Positions 32,993-42,202 of a stretch of 64,000 nucleotides of DNA are shown one piece after another. Source of the stretch: Streptomyces sp. DHE7-1 (lineage in GTDB: Bacteria > Actinomycetota > Actinomycetes > Streptomycetales > Streptomycetaceae); the NCBI GenBank assembly GCA_016432725.1, contig JACJDG010000003.1, positions 6,850,001 through 6,914,000 on the forward strand, read 5' to 3'. The position numbers were made by a program, and so were the translations under genes. The notes beneath the pieces are model-generated. The model was given only the letters and a program-made list of their open reading frames with translations, ran no database searches and had not been told where the DNA came from. Position 1 is the stretch's first letter; every line of letters starts with the position of its first letter.

Positions 32993-34264
32993 ATGCGGTT
33001 GTCGCTCAGCGGCACCAAGATGGCCGGACTGTCCGGCCTGCGCAGCATCATGGAGGACGTCGCCGCGAGCACGGCCGGGGCCTCGGCCGACGGATGGCTC
33101 AACCTGAGCGTGGGCAACCCCGCGCCCATCCCCATGGTGCGTGACATGTGGCGGGCCGCCCTGACGGAGTCGATCGCCGAGGACTTCGACGAGGCCGGCT
33201 GCCGCTACGGCCCGTCCCGCGGCAGCCATGCCCTGGTCGAGAGCGTCGCCGACTACTTCCACCGGACGTACGGCTGGCGGCTCGGCCCCGAGAACATAGT
33301 CGTCGGCCCCGGCAGCCAGATGGTCTGCTTCGCGGCGGCCGCCCTCTTCGCCGGTCCGGGAGTTCACGGCGAGCGGCGGATCGTGCTCCCGATGGTGCCC
33401 GACTACACCGGCTACCAGGGACTGTGCATGAACGACGACGGCATCGCCGGAGTCGCCCCGCTGATCCATCGCGAGGAGGACCACCGTTTCCGCTACGCCC
33501 TCGACATCGAAGCGCTGCGGCGTCGCGAGGACATCGGAACGATGCTGATCTCGAGCCCGGGGAATCCCACCGGGCGCGCCCTGAGCCGCCCCGACCTGGA
33601 GGCGCTCACGGCGCTCGCGGCCGAGCGCGAGGTCCCCCTGCTCGTCGACCACGCCTACGGCGCGCCCTTTCCCCGGATAGCGGAGGTGCGCACCGAGCCG
33701 GTCCTGCACGACAGCGTCGTCAACTGCTTCTCCGCGTCGAAGGCCGGCCTGCCCGGCGAACGCGTCGGCTTCGCGATCGGCCATCCGAGGTACATGGCCC
33801 CGCTCGCGGCGTTCATGTCCAACTCCGTTCTCCACGCACCCCAGCTCGCTCAGCACGCCCTCGCCCGGGTACTGGCCGACGGGCGCCTCGACGAGACGAC
33901 CCGCGACGCGATCACGCCGTACTACCGCGAGAAGAAGCGCTTCGTCGCGGAACTGCTGGACGAAGTGCTGCCGGCGGACGTGGACTGGCGCATGCACTCC
34001 GGGGACGGAGGCATGTTCTGCTGGCTGTGGGTGGATCACCCCTGGTTCGACGACACCACGCTGTACGAACGTCTCAAGGAGAGGAGCGTGTTCGTCGTGC
34101 CGGGGCGGCACTTCTTCGTGGAACCGCGGCTCACCCCCGGCCTCGCGGACCATGCGACCCGGTGCTTCCGCCTGAGCCTGAGTGCGAACGAGAAAGTGAT
34201 CACCGAGGGCGTCCACCGGCTCGCGGACGTGCTGTGCGAGATGCGGGACGGGACGGCGCCCTGA
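32993..34264 (+). CDS. PLP-dependent aminotransferase, AvtA (valine-pyruvate) type
   Basis: I chose ATG 32993 because AGGAG lies five bases upstream and MRLSLSGTKMAGLSG is the typical AvtA beginning; an ATG at 32942 in the same frame lacks a binding site. The 423-residue protein is a fold-type I aminotransferase: an NPAPIPMV segment near the N-terminus, GPGSQM for the phosphate, SSPGNPTG (about residue 186), Asp in VDHAYG, the PLP lysine in SASKAGLPGER (about 250), and a C-terminal Arg in CFRLSLS. The family moves the amino group between valine or alanine and 2-oxo acids. As the last gene of the cluster, it may supply or remove a non-protein amino acid for the neighbouring A-T protein. The family is firm; the substrate is inference. 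The 201 bases before it show no other gene. Confidence 0.9.
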   Translation: MRLSLSGTKMAGLSGLRSIMEDVAASTAGASADGWLNLSVGNPAPIPMVRDMWRAALTESIAEDFDEAGCRYGPSRGSHALVESVADYFHRTYGWRLGPENIVVGPGSQMVCFAAAALFAGPGVHGERRIVLPMVPDYTGYQGLCMNDDGIAGVAPLIHREEDHRFRYALDIEALRRREDIGTMLISSPGNPTGRALSRPDLEALTALAAEREVPLLVDHAYGAPFPRIAEVRTEPVLHDSVVNCFSASKAGLPGERVGFAIGHPRYMAPLAAFMSNSVLHAPQLAQHALARVLADGRLDETTRDAITPYYREKKRFVAELLDEVLPADVDWRMHSGDGGMFCWLWVDHPWFDDTTLYERLKERSVFVVPGRHFFVEPRLTPGLADHATRCFRLSLSANEKVITEGVHRLADVLCEMRDGTAP

Positions 34265-34295
34265 CCCTACCTGCGGCGCCCTGCCGGAATCCGAG

Positions 34296-34320
34296 GGCCG
34301 GCCCGCTCCTCGAGCCGGCC
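34296..34320. terminator. possible bidirectional terminator hairpin
   Basis: GGCCGGC (34296-34302) and GCCGGCC (34314-34320) form a 7-bp stem with an 11-base loop. It lies between the ends of the convergent aminotransferase and MASE1 genes and marks the right edge of the biosynthetic cluster. It is short, with no T tract. Confidence 0.4.
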
Positions 34321-34349
34321 GTATCCCGCGATGGTCGCAGGCCGTCCTC

Positions 34350-35521
34350 TCAGGGCTGAGGGGACGACCTCTGGCGCGTCCGGTGCCCGCCCGTCCGCGT
34401 GGCGCCGGCGTCGTCCCCCTCCCCGGCCCCAGGGCTCCGCCACCGGCCCCGCCGCCCTTCGCCGCGGCCTCGCCGTCGCCCGTCCCGGCGGTGACACCGG
34501 TCGTCGCGGCCTCGCCATCGGCCTTCCCGGCGTCCGCGCCGGTGGCTCCGGGGCCACGGGCGAGCAGGGGATGGTGATCGTCGTCGGTGATCTTGGAGAC
34601 CATGTCGGCCAGCTGCCGGCAGGCCAGTTCGATCTCACGCTGCGACTGGGCCCGCTCACCGAGGATCGCCGCGAGCAGCAGCGCCGTCAGGGCGGCGGAA
34701 CCGTTGAAGGCCTGCAGAGTGATCATGTTGCTGACGAGGTCGTGCCCGGCGAACGGACCCGACCTCCGCGCGGCGGCCAGGATCGCGAAGGTCGACACGG
34801 CCAGCGCGCAGGGAGCCGCCCCGCTCAGATGGAAGCGGAACGCCGCCCAGAACAGCAGCGGGAAGGCGAGGAACAGCAGCGGTGTGGGACTGGCCTCCAG
34901 GAGCCCGACGCCGATCGCGACCCCCGCGAGCAGCAGCGCCTCCACCCACCGGGCCGCGGGCACACCAATCGGCAGGCGGGCCCTGCGCAGGACCAGCAGG
35001 ACCGGGGTGACCACCAGCACGCCCATGGCGTCACCGGTCCACCACACCATCCAGGTCGACCAGAATTGGTCGGGGCTCAGCGCACCGGAGAACACCAGGG
35101 CCGCGCTGCCCGCCGTCGCGCTGATCAGCATCCCGGTGAACGCGCCCAGGAAGATCAGCGCCAGCGCGTCCCGCAGCCGGTCCAGCTCCTCGCGGAACCC
35201 GGTGCGGCGCAGCAGCGCGTAGGAGCACAGGGGCGCCAGGGTGTTGCCGGCCGTGATGGCGAGCACGGCCGGGACCGACGGTCCCAGCGAAATGTTGACC
35301 AGGAAGGCGCCGAGCGCGATGCCGGGCCAGACACGCGGGCCGCGCAGGAGCAGCGCCGCCACCGCGATCCCGCTCGGCGGCCACACGGGGGTGACCTGGC
35401 CGCGTACCAGCTGCTGGAGCAGGCCGAGCCGGGCGGAGCCGTAGTAGAGCGCGGCGAGGACACAGACCTCCAGGGCGGCCAAGCCACCGCGCCGGAGCCG
35501 TTCCCGCCGCGCCTCAGTCAT
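34350..35521 (-). CDS. MASE1-domain integral membrane protein (one apparent frameshift)
   Basis: ATG 35521 (MTEARRERL) has GGAGG eight bases upstream, better than an ATG at 35542. About eight hydrophobic segments follow, with motifs typical of the MASE1 sensory membrane domain: VWPPSGIAVA (near residue 45), a GNTLAP segment, and WTGDAMGVLVVTP (about 160). After the membrane part comes a short charged region (QREIELACRQLADM), then a low-complexity Gly/Ala tail. A base seems lost from a run near 34433; after it the frame ends at 34350. There is no kinase, GGDEF or phosphatase domain. The GAF-SpoIIE phosphatase gene lies 91 bases upstream on the same strand, so the pair may work as membrane sensor and cytoplasmic effector. 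The exact C-terminus is uncertain because the unshifted frame stays open far into the opposite gene. Confidence 0.75.
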
Positions 35522-35612
35522 CGGGCGACCTCCGCTCGCCATCGCCTCGAAGCCATCATCCGTCCGATCCGCGGGTTCCGCCCGGCAGCGTGCCGGCCCG
35601 CGGATCCGCTGG

Positions 35613-36976
35613 TCAGGCGGGCGGGGTACGCAGGGCCAGGATGGCCATGTCGTCGTGTCCGTCGCTGGGATGGTGATCCGCCAGCGCCCGGACGAACTCC
35701 GGCAGCGGCAGGGCGGCGTACGCGGCGGCGAGCTCGGCGAGTTCGCGCAGACTCTCGTCGATGGCGTGGCCGGGATGCTCGATCAGGCCGTCGGTGAAGA
35801 AGACCACGGTGGCGGCCGGGGGCAGCAGACGGGAGTGCTCGGGCGGGGCTGCCCGGTGTCCACGCCGAGCGGCAGCCCGGGCTCGGAGTACAGCAGTTCC
35901 GCCCGGTGCCCCGGCGCGATCAGCAGCGGCGGGACGTGACCGGCGGTGCTCCAGCGCAGCCGCCAGCCCGCTCCCTCCGGTTCGATGCGGGCCAGGGTGG
36001 TCGTCGTGACCGGGTTGCTGGTGATCGCCTCCAGGGTCCGGTCGAGCTGGGTGAGGACCGCGCCGGGCGGGTTGCGGTGGTCGAACAGCAGGGCGCGCAG
36101 CATGTTGCGGGTGGAGGCCATGGCGGCCGCCGCCTGCAGGTCGTGGCCTACCACGTCACCGATGACGACGGCGACGACGTCGTCGGGCAGCTGGACGGCG
36201 TCGTACCAGTCCCCGCCGAGCTGACTGGGCTCCGCCGCGGGCCGGTAGATCGCGGCGGCGGTGAAGGGCCGCAGGTCGGGCAGGGTGGGCAGCAGCAGCC
36301 GCTGGAACTGCTCGGCGTCGATCCGGATCCGTTCGAACAGCCGGACGTTCTCGATCGCGATGCCCGCGGCGCTGGCCAGGGCGACGACGACGTTCTCGTC
36401 GTGCCGGTCGAAGGGCTGTCCGTCGAGCCGCTCGGAGAGGTAGAGGTCGCCGTAGATCTCGCCCCGGACGTTGATCGCGACACCCAGCAGCGTGCGCATG
36501 GGCGGGTGTCCGGACGGAAAGCCGACGGAGGACGGGTGAGCGGTGATCTCGTCGACCCGCAACGGCTCCGGGTAGCGGATCAGGTGGCCGAGGACCCCCA
36601 GGCCGCGCGGCAGGCCGGACACCTCGACGGCACGGCGCTCCTGCTCGGACAGGCCCTCCGCGATGAACTGCTCCAGGCCCTCCCCGGACCTGTTGAGGAC
36701 GCCCAGGGCCCCGTAACGGGTGCCGACCAGCTCCATGGCGGTGGTCACGATGCGGTGCAGCACCGCGGGCAGTTCCACCTCGCGGCTGATGGCCACCACC
36801 GCGTCCAGCAGGCCCTGCAGCCGGTCCATCGTGGACAGCAGGCCGCGCAGCTGCTCGTCGATCCGTCCCAGCTCGGTACGCAGGCGTGAGTGCAGGTCGG
36901 GCAGGGTCGGGTGTCTCGGATGCCGGCCCTCCCGGCTCCCGGACATCACGCGCGCCCGGTGGTCCGGTGTCCGCAC
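35613..36976 (-). CDS. GAF-domain PP2C/SpoIIE-type serine phosphatase (one apparent frameshift)
   Basis: About 454 residues. A helical N-terminus is followed by a GAF domain (about 50-205; GTRYGALGV, RGLGVLGHLI, RGEIYGDLYLSER) and a PPM/SpoIIE phosphatase domain (about 235-450) with metal-binding Asp in GGDWYD, IGDVVGHD and FFTDGLIE, and a final DDMAILAL. It should remove phosphate from an anti-sigma-factor antagonist, feeding a partner-switching pathway common in Streptomyces. A base lost from a G run near 35848 (+ strand) splits the frame between GVDTGQP and EHSRLLPP. The start is uncertain: GTG 36976 gives the longest frame, and ATG 36946 is an alternative. The MASE1 gene follows 91 bases downstream and is probably co-transcribed. 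Confidence 0.85.
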
Positions 36977-37160
36977 CCGGTGCCCGCCCGCCGGTCACGG
37001 CGGACCGGTCGGGACGGCCCCTGGATCCAGCGGTGCATGCCGGCCTCCTGACACGATCCCCCGTGGCGGCTGTGTCGTCCTTCGATTGTGGCATCGGCGG
37101 CCTCGGGCCTCAGCGGGAGCGGGCCTGGGTGCCGCGGCCGGGAGCGGCACCCGTCCGGCG

Positions 37161-37696
37161 TCAGGACACCAGCCCCACATGGGCGAGGGCCTGCTTCAGC
37201 AGGACTCCGTGCCCGCCCGGCATCTCGCCCTGCAGAGCCGCCGAGGCGGCCTCCTGCGGGCTGAACCAGACCAGGTCGAGCGCGTCCTGCCGGGGCGGCA
37301 GTCGCCAGTCACCGGTACGACGTACGCCAGCGACACGGCGTGCTGGCGCGGGTCGTGGTAGGGCGTGATGCCGGCCGTCGGGAAGTACTCCGCGACCGTG
37401 AAGGGCTGCAGGGAGGCCGGGACCCGGGGCAGGGCGACCGGGCCGAGGTCCTTCTCCAGGTGGCGCAGCAGGGCGTCCCGGACCCGCTCGTGGTGCAGGA
37501 CGCGGCCGGAGACCAGGGTCCGGCTCACCGTTCCGTCCGGGCCGATGCGCAGCAGCAGTCCGATGCTCGTGACCTCGCCGCTGTCGTCCACGCGCACGGG
37601 CACGGCCTCGACGTAGAGGATCGGCATCCGGGCCCTGGCCATCTCCAGCTCGTCCGAGGTCAGCCAGCCGGGCGTGGTTTCGGTGATGTCAGACAT
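37161..37696 (-). CDS. NUDIX-like protein of the DUF4916 kind (one apparent frameshift)
   Basis: ATG 37696. Read through one base lost from the run at 37292-37295, it is about 178 residues and ends LAHVGLVS at the TGA at 37161. It has a beta-rich core (ILYVEAVPVRVD, GLLLRIGPDGT) and a late WFSP segment seen in NUDIX-fold proteins. The canonical NUDIX box with its glutamates is not clear, so catalysis is doubtful; actinobacterial relatives are usually called DUF4916 proteins. It starts 7 bases after the amidohydrolase gene, so it probably ends that operon. Function unknown. Confidence 0.65.
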
Positions 37697-37703
37697 TGCT
37701 TGA

Positions 37704-38879
37704 TCATACTTTCCGGGTGGGGCGCACGCTGCGGTCGCGGGCCGGTCGGTTCGTGGGCAGTGCGTAGAGTCGGCGGGCGTTGTCGCGGCCCGTCCAGGCC
37801 GCGACGCGCAGGGCGTCGGGCAGGCTCAGCTCGTCGGCGTCCACCCGGTCCTGGAGCAGTGCGCCCAGCGCGCGCCGGAAGGACAGCGCGCCCAGGTGGT
37901 GGAACTCGGCCACACCGTAGGCGTCGGAGCTGTACAGCATCTTGCGGAACGGGGTGATCTCCAGTGCCTCCTCCAGTACGGCCCGGCAGCGGGCCGGGCC
38001 GGTGTGGTGCAGGGCCAGGCCGACGTCCAGGTACACCTGCTCGAACACCGCCGACAGATAGGCCGCCTGGCGGTGGTACGGCCAGCAGTGCAGCAGCAGG
38101 ACCGGGACCGTGCCGGCGGTCAGCCGCAGCCAGTCCGTGAGCAGGGCCGGGTCGGCGTGGTGCAGCCGCAGGTCGGCGTCGCCGAAGCCGGTGTGCAGTT
38201 GCAGCGGCAGACCCAGGCCGACCGCGGTCCACAGCAGGTGCCGTACGAGGACCGGGTCCGCCAGGCGCCCGCCGCGCGCGAGCCACCGCCCGGCCGCCCG
38301 GGTCACCTCGCCGTCGGCGGGCCGTTCCGGGGCGAGGGCGAAGCCGGTCCGGTAGGCGGCCACCGACTTCACGGCGATCACCCCGGGCCGTCGCACGGCC
38401 TCCTCGGCGGCCGACCGGAAGGCGTCGGCGTATCCGCCGGCCGTGACACCCCGGGCCGCGACCTCCTCGGCCACCGGTTCCAGCCGCACCACCTCGTGGG
38501 CGTCCGCTCCCGAGGCCTCGGCCAGCTCGGCCGGGGAGGTCAGGGGATGCGGGGTGTAACCGGTGTCGACGCAGAACGCCCCGGCTCCGGCGGCGGTCAG
38601 GAAACGGCGGTTGACCTCGCGCCAGCCCAGCTCGCGGCGCCGGGCCAGGTACTCGGCGGGGGCCGCGTGCCGGGGCAGGTCCAGCAGCGGCGCGCAGTGG
38701 CGCCGCACCGCCACGCCGACCGGGCTGTCGAAGGCCGACACGCCGGGCCAGACATCTCCCTCGGTGATCAGCGACTCGAACTCGGCGGGCGTGAGGTCGG
38801 CGGTGACGGCGCCGTGGCAGTGGTGGTCCACCAGCGGCAGAGCGGCGAGGGCCTCCTGGACCGGCCCGGTGGCGGCCAT
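37704..38879 (-). CDS. amidohydrolase-family (TIM-barrel metal hydrolase) protein
   Basis: ATG 38879, two bases after the stop of the glutamine-synthetase-like gene, so translation is likely coupled. The 391-residue protein has the amidohydrolase metal motif HHCHG near residue 19, then LQLHTGFGD (His at about 239), VLLLHCWPYHR (about 275) and a late YSSDAYG holding the conserved Asp. The layout resembles the N-terminal half of fungal FluG and bacterial relatives, in which such a hydrolase is fused to, or encoded beside, a glutamine-synthetase domain. It probably cleaves an amide or decarboxylates an acid linked to the neighbour's product. Substrate not predictable. Confidence 0.83.
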   Translation of the reverse strand: MAATGPVQEALAALPLVDHHCHGAVTADLTPAEFESLITEGDVWPGVSAFDSPVGVAVRRHCAPLLDLPRHAAPAEYLARRRELGWREVNRRFLTAAGAGAFCVDTGYTPHPLTSPAELAEASGADAHEVVRLEPVAEEVAARGVTAGGYADAFRSAAEEAVRRPGVIAVKSVAAYRTGFALAPERPADGEVTRAAGRWLARGGRLADPVLVRHLLWTAVGLGLPLQLHTGFGDADLRLHHADPALLTDWLRLTAGTVPVLLLHCWPYHRQAAYLSAVFEQVYLDVGLALHHTGPARCRAVLEEALEITPFRKMLYSSDAYGVAEFHHLGALSFRRALGALLQDRVDADELSLPDALRVAAWTGRDNARRLYALPTNRPARDRSVRPTRKV

Positions 38880-38881
38880 GA

Positions 38882-40284
38882 TCAGTACGTCCAGCGGTAG
38901 GCCGCCGCGACCCGCGCGTCGTCCAGGCCGTCCACCGCCGCCGCCTCCCCGAGCCGTACGGCCGTCACCGCGTCGGCCAGGACCGGGCCCAGCGCGGACC
39001 GCAGCACGTCGTCGGCCCGGAACTCCTCGACGGCCTCCGGCAGCGACACCGGCAGGCGCCGCACGCCGAGAGCCGCCGCCTCGTCCGGGCCGTACCGGGC
39101 GGGGTCCCCGGTGATCTCCTCCGGCAGCGGCCGGGACGCCGCCAGGCCGTCCAGTCCTGCGGCGATCACGCAGCCGAACGCGAGGTACGGGTTGGCGGCC
39201 AGGTCGACCGGCTTGACCTCCATGTTCGACTCCCGGTCCCGGCGGCCCGCCGTGCCGGTGACCATCCGCAGCGCGGCCTCGCGGGTCTCCCGCCCCCACG
39301 CGGCGAAGACCCCCGCCCACTGGGAGGGCCGCAGCCGCAGATAGCTGGCCGGACTGGGCGCGGTCACCGCCGTCAGCGCGGGCAGGTGCGCGAGCACCCC
39401 GGCCGCGAACGACTCCGCCTCGGCCGTCATGCCGTACCGGCCGTCGCCGCCGGCGTGCAGGTTCACCCCGTCGCGCCAGCACGACAGGTGCAGATGGCCG
39501 CCGTTGCCGACGCCCTCGGCGAGGACGGCGGGGAGAAGGACACCCGCAGGCCGTGCCGCCGCGCCACCGCCCGGATCGTCTGGCGGACCAGGACGCTGCG
39601 GTCGGCGGCGGCCACCGGGTCCAGCGCGCCCACCGAGACCTCGAACTGCCCGGCCGCGTACTCGGGGTGGATCTGGTCGACGTCCACCCCCTGGGCCGCG
39701 AACGCCGCGTACAGGTCGGCGGTGCAGTCGCTCAGCCCGACCTGCCGGACGGCGCCGTAGGCCGGGCCGCTCACCGCCGGGACGAACTCCCCGTCGGGCG
39801 TGCCGTCGAGCCCGAAGGTCCACTCGACCTCGACGGCCGCCCGGAAGGCGAGGCCGTGCTCCTCGGCGGCCCGCGCGACGGTCCGGCGCAGGAAGGTGCG
39901 CGAGCAGCCGGGGTGGGGCTCGCCGTCCTGCGTGATCCGGTCCACGGGCGCCCAGGCCCAGCCGGGCTGCCCGGCCAGCACCACCAGCCGGCCGAGATCG
40001 GGGTACAGGCGCAGGTCGCCGTCGGGGGAGCCGAGGACGTCGGTGGTGACGATCGAGTCGTCGGCGAGGAACGTGTCGAAGACCGGCGACATGCCGACCC
40101 CCCAGGCCGCGGCCGCCTCCAGCCGGGCCGTCGGGACGGTCTTCACCCGGCAGACCCCCGCGGTGTCCACGTACGCGAGGACGACGCCGTGCACGCCCCG
40201 CGCGGTCAGCTCCGCGGTGAGCGCGGCGACCCGCTCCGGATCGCCGGGCCGGCCGCCGGGCACCGGGTCGGCAAGGGTGGTCAT
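38882..40284 (-). CDS. glutamine synthetase-like ligase (one apparent frameshift)
   Basis: ATG 40284 has GGAGG five bases upstream. Read through a base lost from the run at 39530-39533 it is about 468 residues. N-terminal beta-grasp region (VVLAYVDTAGVCRVK), then the catalytic domain: VEVEWTF with a metal-binding Glu (about 170), HPEYAAGQFEVS (about 215), GNGGHLHLS (about 270), a nucleotide-binding segment RLRPSQWAG, and RESNMEVKPVDLAANPY with the late Glu (about 350). It lacks the Tyr-adenylation site of true GlnA. The family joins glutamate to amines in an ATP-dependent step; paralogs in Streptomyces act on polyamines or ethanolamine. With the coupled amidohydrolase, a gamma-glutamyl amine route is plausible. 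The amine is not known. Confidence 0.85.
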
Positions 40285-40359
40285 ACGTCCTCCTCGACGG
40301 GCTCGGCCCCGGCCTGCCGGGGCGGCGGGGCCGGGCCGGGCCCGGCCCCGCGGCTCCGC

Positions 40360-41169
40360 TCAGGGTTTCACGGCCACCGCGCCGAACTGCGGTACCGCGG
40401 CGGCGTCGGGTTCGGCGCGCCACTGCGAGCACGGCACCAGGCCCGGCTCGATCAGCTCCATGCCGTCGAAGAACGCGGCTATCTCCGCGCGGCCGCGGGC
40501 GGTGATCGGCGGGGTGGCGTTGGCGTTCCAGAACTCCATCGCGGCGACGTTGCCCTCGCCGCCGACCTCGGCGTCGTAGGTGGGGTGGGTGAGCACCAGG
40601 AAACTGCCGGAGGGCACCGCCGCCATGATCCGCCGCACGATCTCCCGGGCCCTGTCCACGTCCAGGACGAAATTGAGGATGCCCAGCATCATCACCGCGA
40701 CCGGCCGGCCGAGGTCCAGGGTCTCGGCCGCGCCGCGCACGATGGCCTCGGGGTCGTGCACGTCGGCGTCGATGTAGTCGGTGACGCCCTCGGGGGAGCT
40801 GGTGAGCAGCGAGCGGGCGTGCACCAGGACGATCGGGTCGTTGTCGACGTACACGATCCGGGAGTCGGGCGCGACGCGCTGCGCGATCTCGTGGGTGTTG
40901 TCCACCGTGGGCAGGCCGGTGCCGACGTCGAGGAACTGGCGCACCCCGCGTTCGGCGGCCAGGTGGCGCACCACCCGGCCGAGGAAGTCCCGGTCCGCCC
41001 GGGCCACCGCCCGGATCACCGGGAACATCCCGGCGATGTGCTCGCCGACCCGCTGGTCGACCTCGTAGTTGTCCTTGCCGCCGATCCAGTAGTTCCAGAC
41101 CCGCGCGTTGTGCGCCACGGAGGTGTTCAGCCTCGCCGGTCCGGCCGTCGGGGAATGCCCCTCGCTCAC
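40360..41169 (-). CDS. SAM-dependent methyltransferase, DUF574 family
   Basis: GTG 41169 has GAGAGGGG about 9 bases upstream. The 269-residue protein has the family's opening RVWNYWIGGKDNYEVD, the SAM-binding motif FLDVGTGLPT (about residue 82), an acidic end of strand two in VYVDNDPIV, and a C-terminal hydrophobic strand. The family is abundant and often multi-copy in Streptomyces; substrates are mostly unknown. A paralog is encoded at 42203-43003 on the same strand. The glutamine-synthetase-like gene downstream is 75 bases away, so co-transcription is possible. Confidence 0.88.
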   Translation of the reverse strand: MSEGHSPTAGPARLNTSVAHNARVWNYWIGGKDNYEVDQRVGEHIAGMFPVIRAVARADRDFLGRVVRHLAAERGVRQFLDVGTGLPTVDNTHEIAQRVAPDSRIVYVDNDPIVLVHARSLLTSSPEGVTDYIDADVHDPEAIVRGAAETLDLGRPVAVMMLGILNFVLDVDRAREIVRRIMAAVPSGSFLVLTHPTYDAEVGGEGNVAAMEFWNANATPPITARGRAEIAAFFDGMELIEPGLVPCSQWRAEPDAAAVPQFGAVAVKP

Positions 41170-41331
41170 GTTATCCGCCCCTCTCACGTGCGGTTGCCCG
41201 CCGTCATTGTGCCGCTCCTTGATCGCCCTGTCCCGGGAACCCCGGACCGTGACGGGCCGGCCACCCTCCGGCGTCCCGCGGCGCATGGGGAACACTGGAT
41301 CCGGTACCCCTCCTCGATCCGGAAGCAGGAC

Positions 41332-42201
41332 ATGCACGCCACGCCCGCGCCCCTCGCCGACGTCCCCGCGCCCGTCACCGGCTCCGCCGACATCCGGCTC
41401 GTCGTCACCGACATGGACGGCACGCTGCTGGACGACGCCAAGCGCGTCCCCGCCGGCCTGTGGCCGATGCTCGCCGAACTGCGCCGCCGCGGCGTGCTGT
41501 TCAGCCCGGCCAGCGGACGTCAGTACGCCACGCTGGCCCGGGAGTTCGCGGACGTCGCCGAGGGGATGGTGTTCATCGCGGAGAACGGCACCTACGTCGT
41601 CCGCGACGGCGTGGAGCTCAGCTCCGACCCGCTGGAGCCGGCCGTCGCCGCGGACGTCGCCCGGACGGTACGACGGCTCGCCGCGGACGGTGTCGACGTG
41701 GGCGCCGTCGTCTGCGGCAAGCGGTCGGCGTACGTCGAGCGGTCCGACGAGGCGTTCCTCGCGGAGGTGCGCAAGTACTACGTCGAGCACCGCGTCGTCG
41801 ACGACGTCACCGCCGTCGACGACGAGGTGATCAAGGTCGCGCTCTTCGACTTCGGTCCGGCCGAGCGGAGCACCGCCCCGGCCCTGGAAGCGTTCGCCGC
41901 CACCCACCAGGTCGTGGTGTCCGGCGAGCACTGGGTCGACGTCATGAACCGCACCGCCAACAAGGGCGCCGCCCTGCGCGGCCTCCAGCGCGAACTGGGC
42001 ATCACCCCGGCGCAGACCATGGTGTTCGGCGACTACCTCAACGACCTGGAGATGCTGGACGCCGCCGAGTGGTCCTTCGCCATGGCCAACGCCCACCCGG
42101 AGGTCGTCCGCAGGGCGCGCCGAATCGCCCCGGCCAACAACGACAACGGGGTGCTGCGGACCATCGCCGAGGTGATCGGGATACCGCTGCGGCGAGCCTG
42201 A
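41332..42201 (+). CDS. Cof-type HAD-IIB phosphatase
   Basis: ATG 41332 with a weak GCAGG. The 289-residue protein has the four HAD motifs: VVTDMDGTLLDD (nucleophile Asp, about 23), SPASGRQY (motif II), a Lys before the last motif in NRTANKGAAL, and FGDYLNDLEML (motif IV, about 228). A large type IIB cap lies between motifs II and III. The family removes phosphate from sugar phosphates, nucleotides or flavin precursors in the cytoplasm. The stop is one base from the end of the convergent methyltransferase gene. The 162 bases upstream should hold divergent promoters. Confidence 0.9.
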   Translation: MHATPAPLADVPAPVTGSADIRLVVTDMDGTLLDDAKRVPAGLWPMLAELRRRGVLFSPASGRQYATLAREFADVAEGMVFIAENGTYVVRDGVELSSDPLEPAVAADVARTVRRLAADGVDVGAVVCGKRSAYVERSDEAFLAEVRKYYVEHRVVDDVTAVDDEVIKVALFDFGPAERSTAPALEAFAATHQVVVSGEHWVDVMNRTANKGAALRGLQRELGITPAQTMVFGDYLNDLEMLDAAEWSFAMANAHPEVVRRARRIAPANNDNGVLRTIAEVIGIPLRRA

Positions 42202-42202
42202 G

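Noticed and set aside
32792-35542. Minus-strand frame of 916 codons reaching through the aminotransferase gene
   Set aside because: Only the first part (to about 34430) looks like a MASE1 protein. The rest is antisense to a clear aminotransferase, and a single base gain gives a natural stop at 34350.
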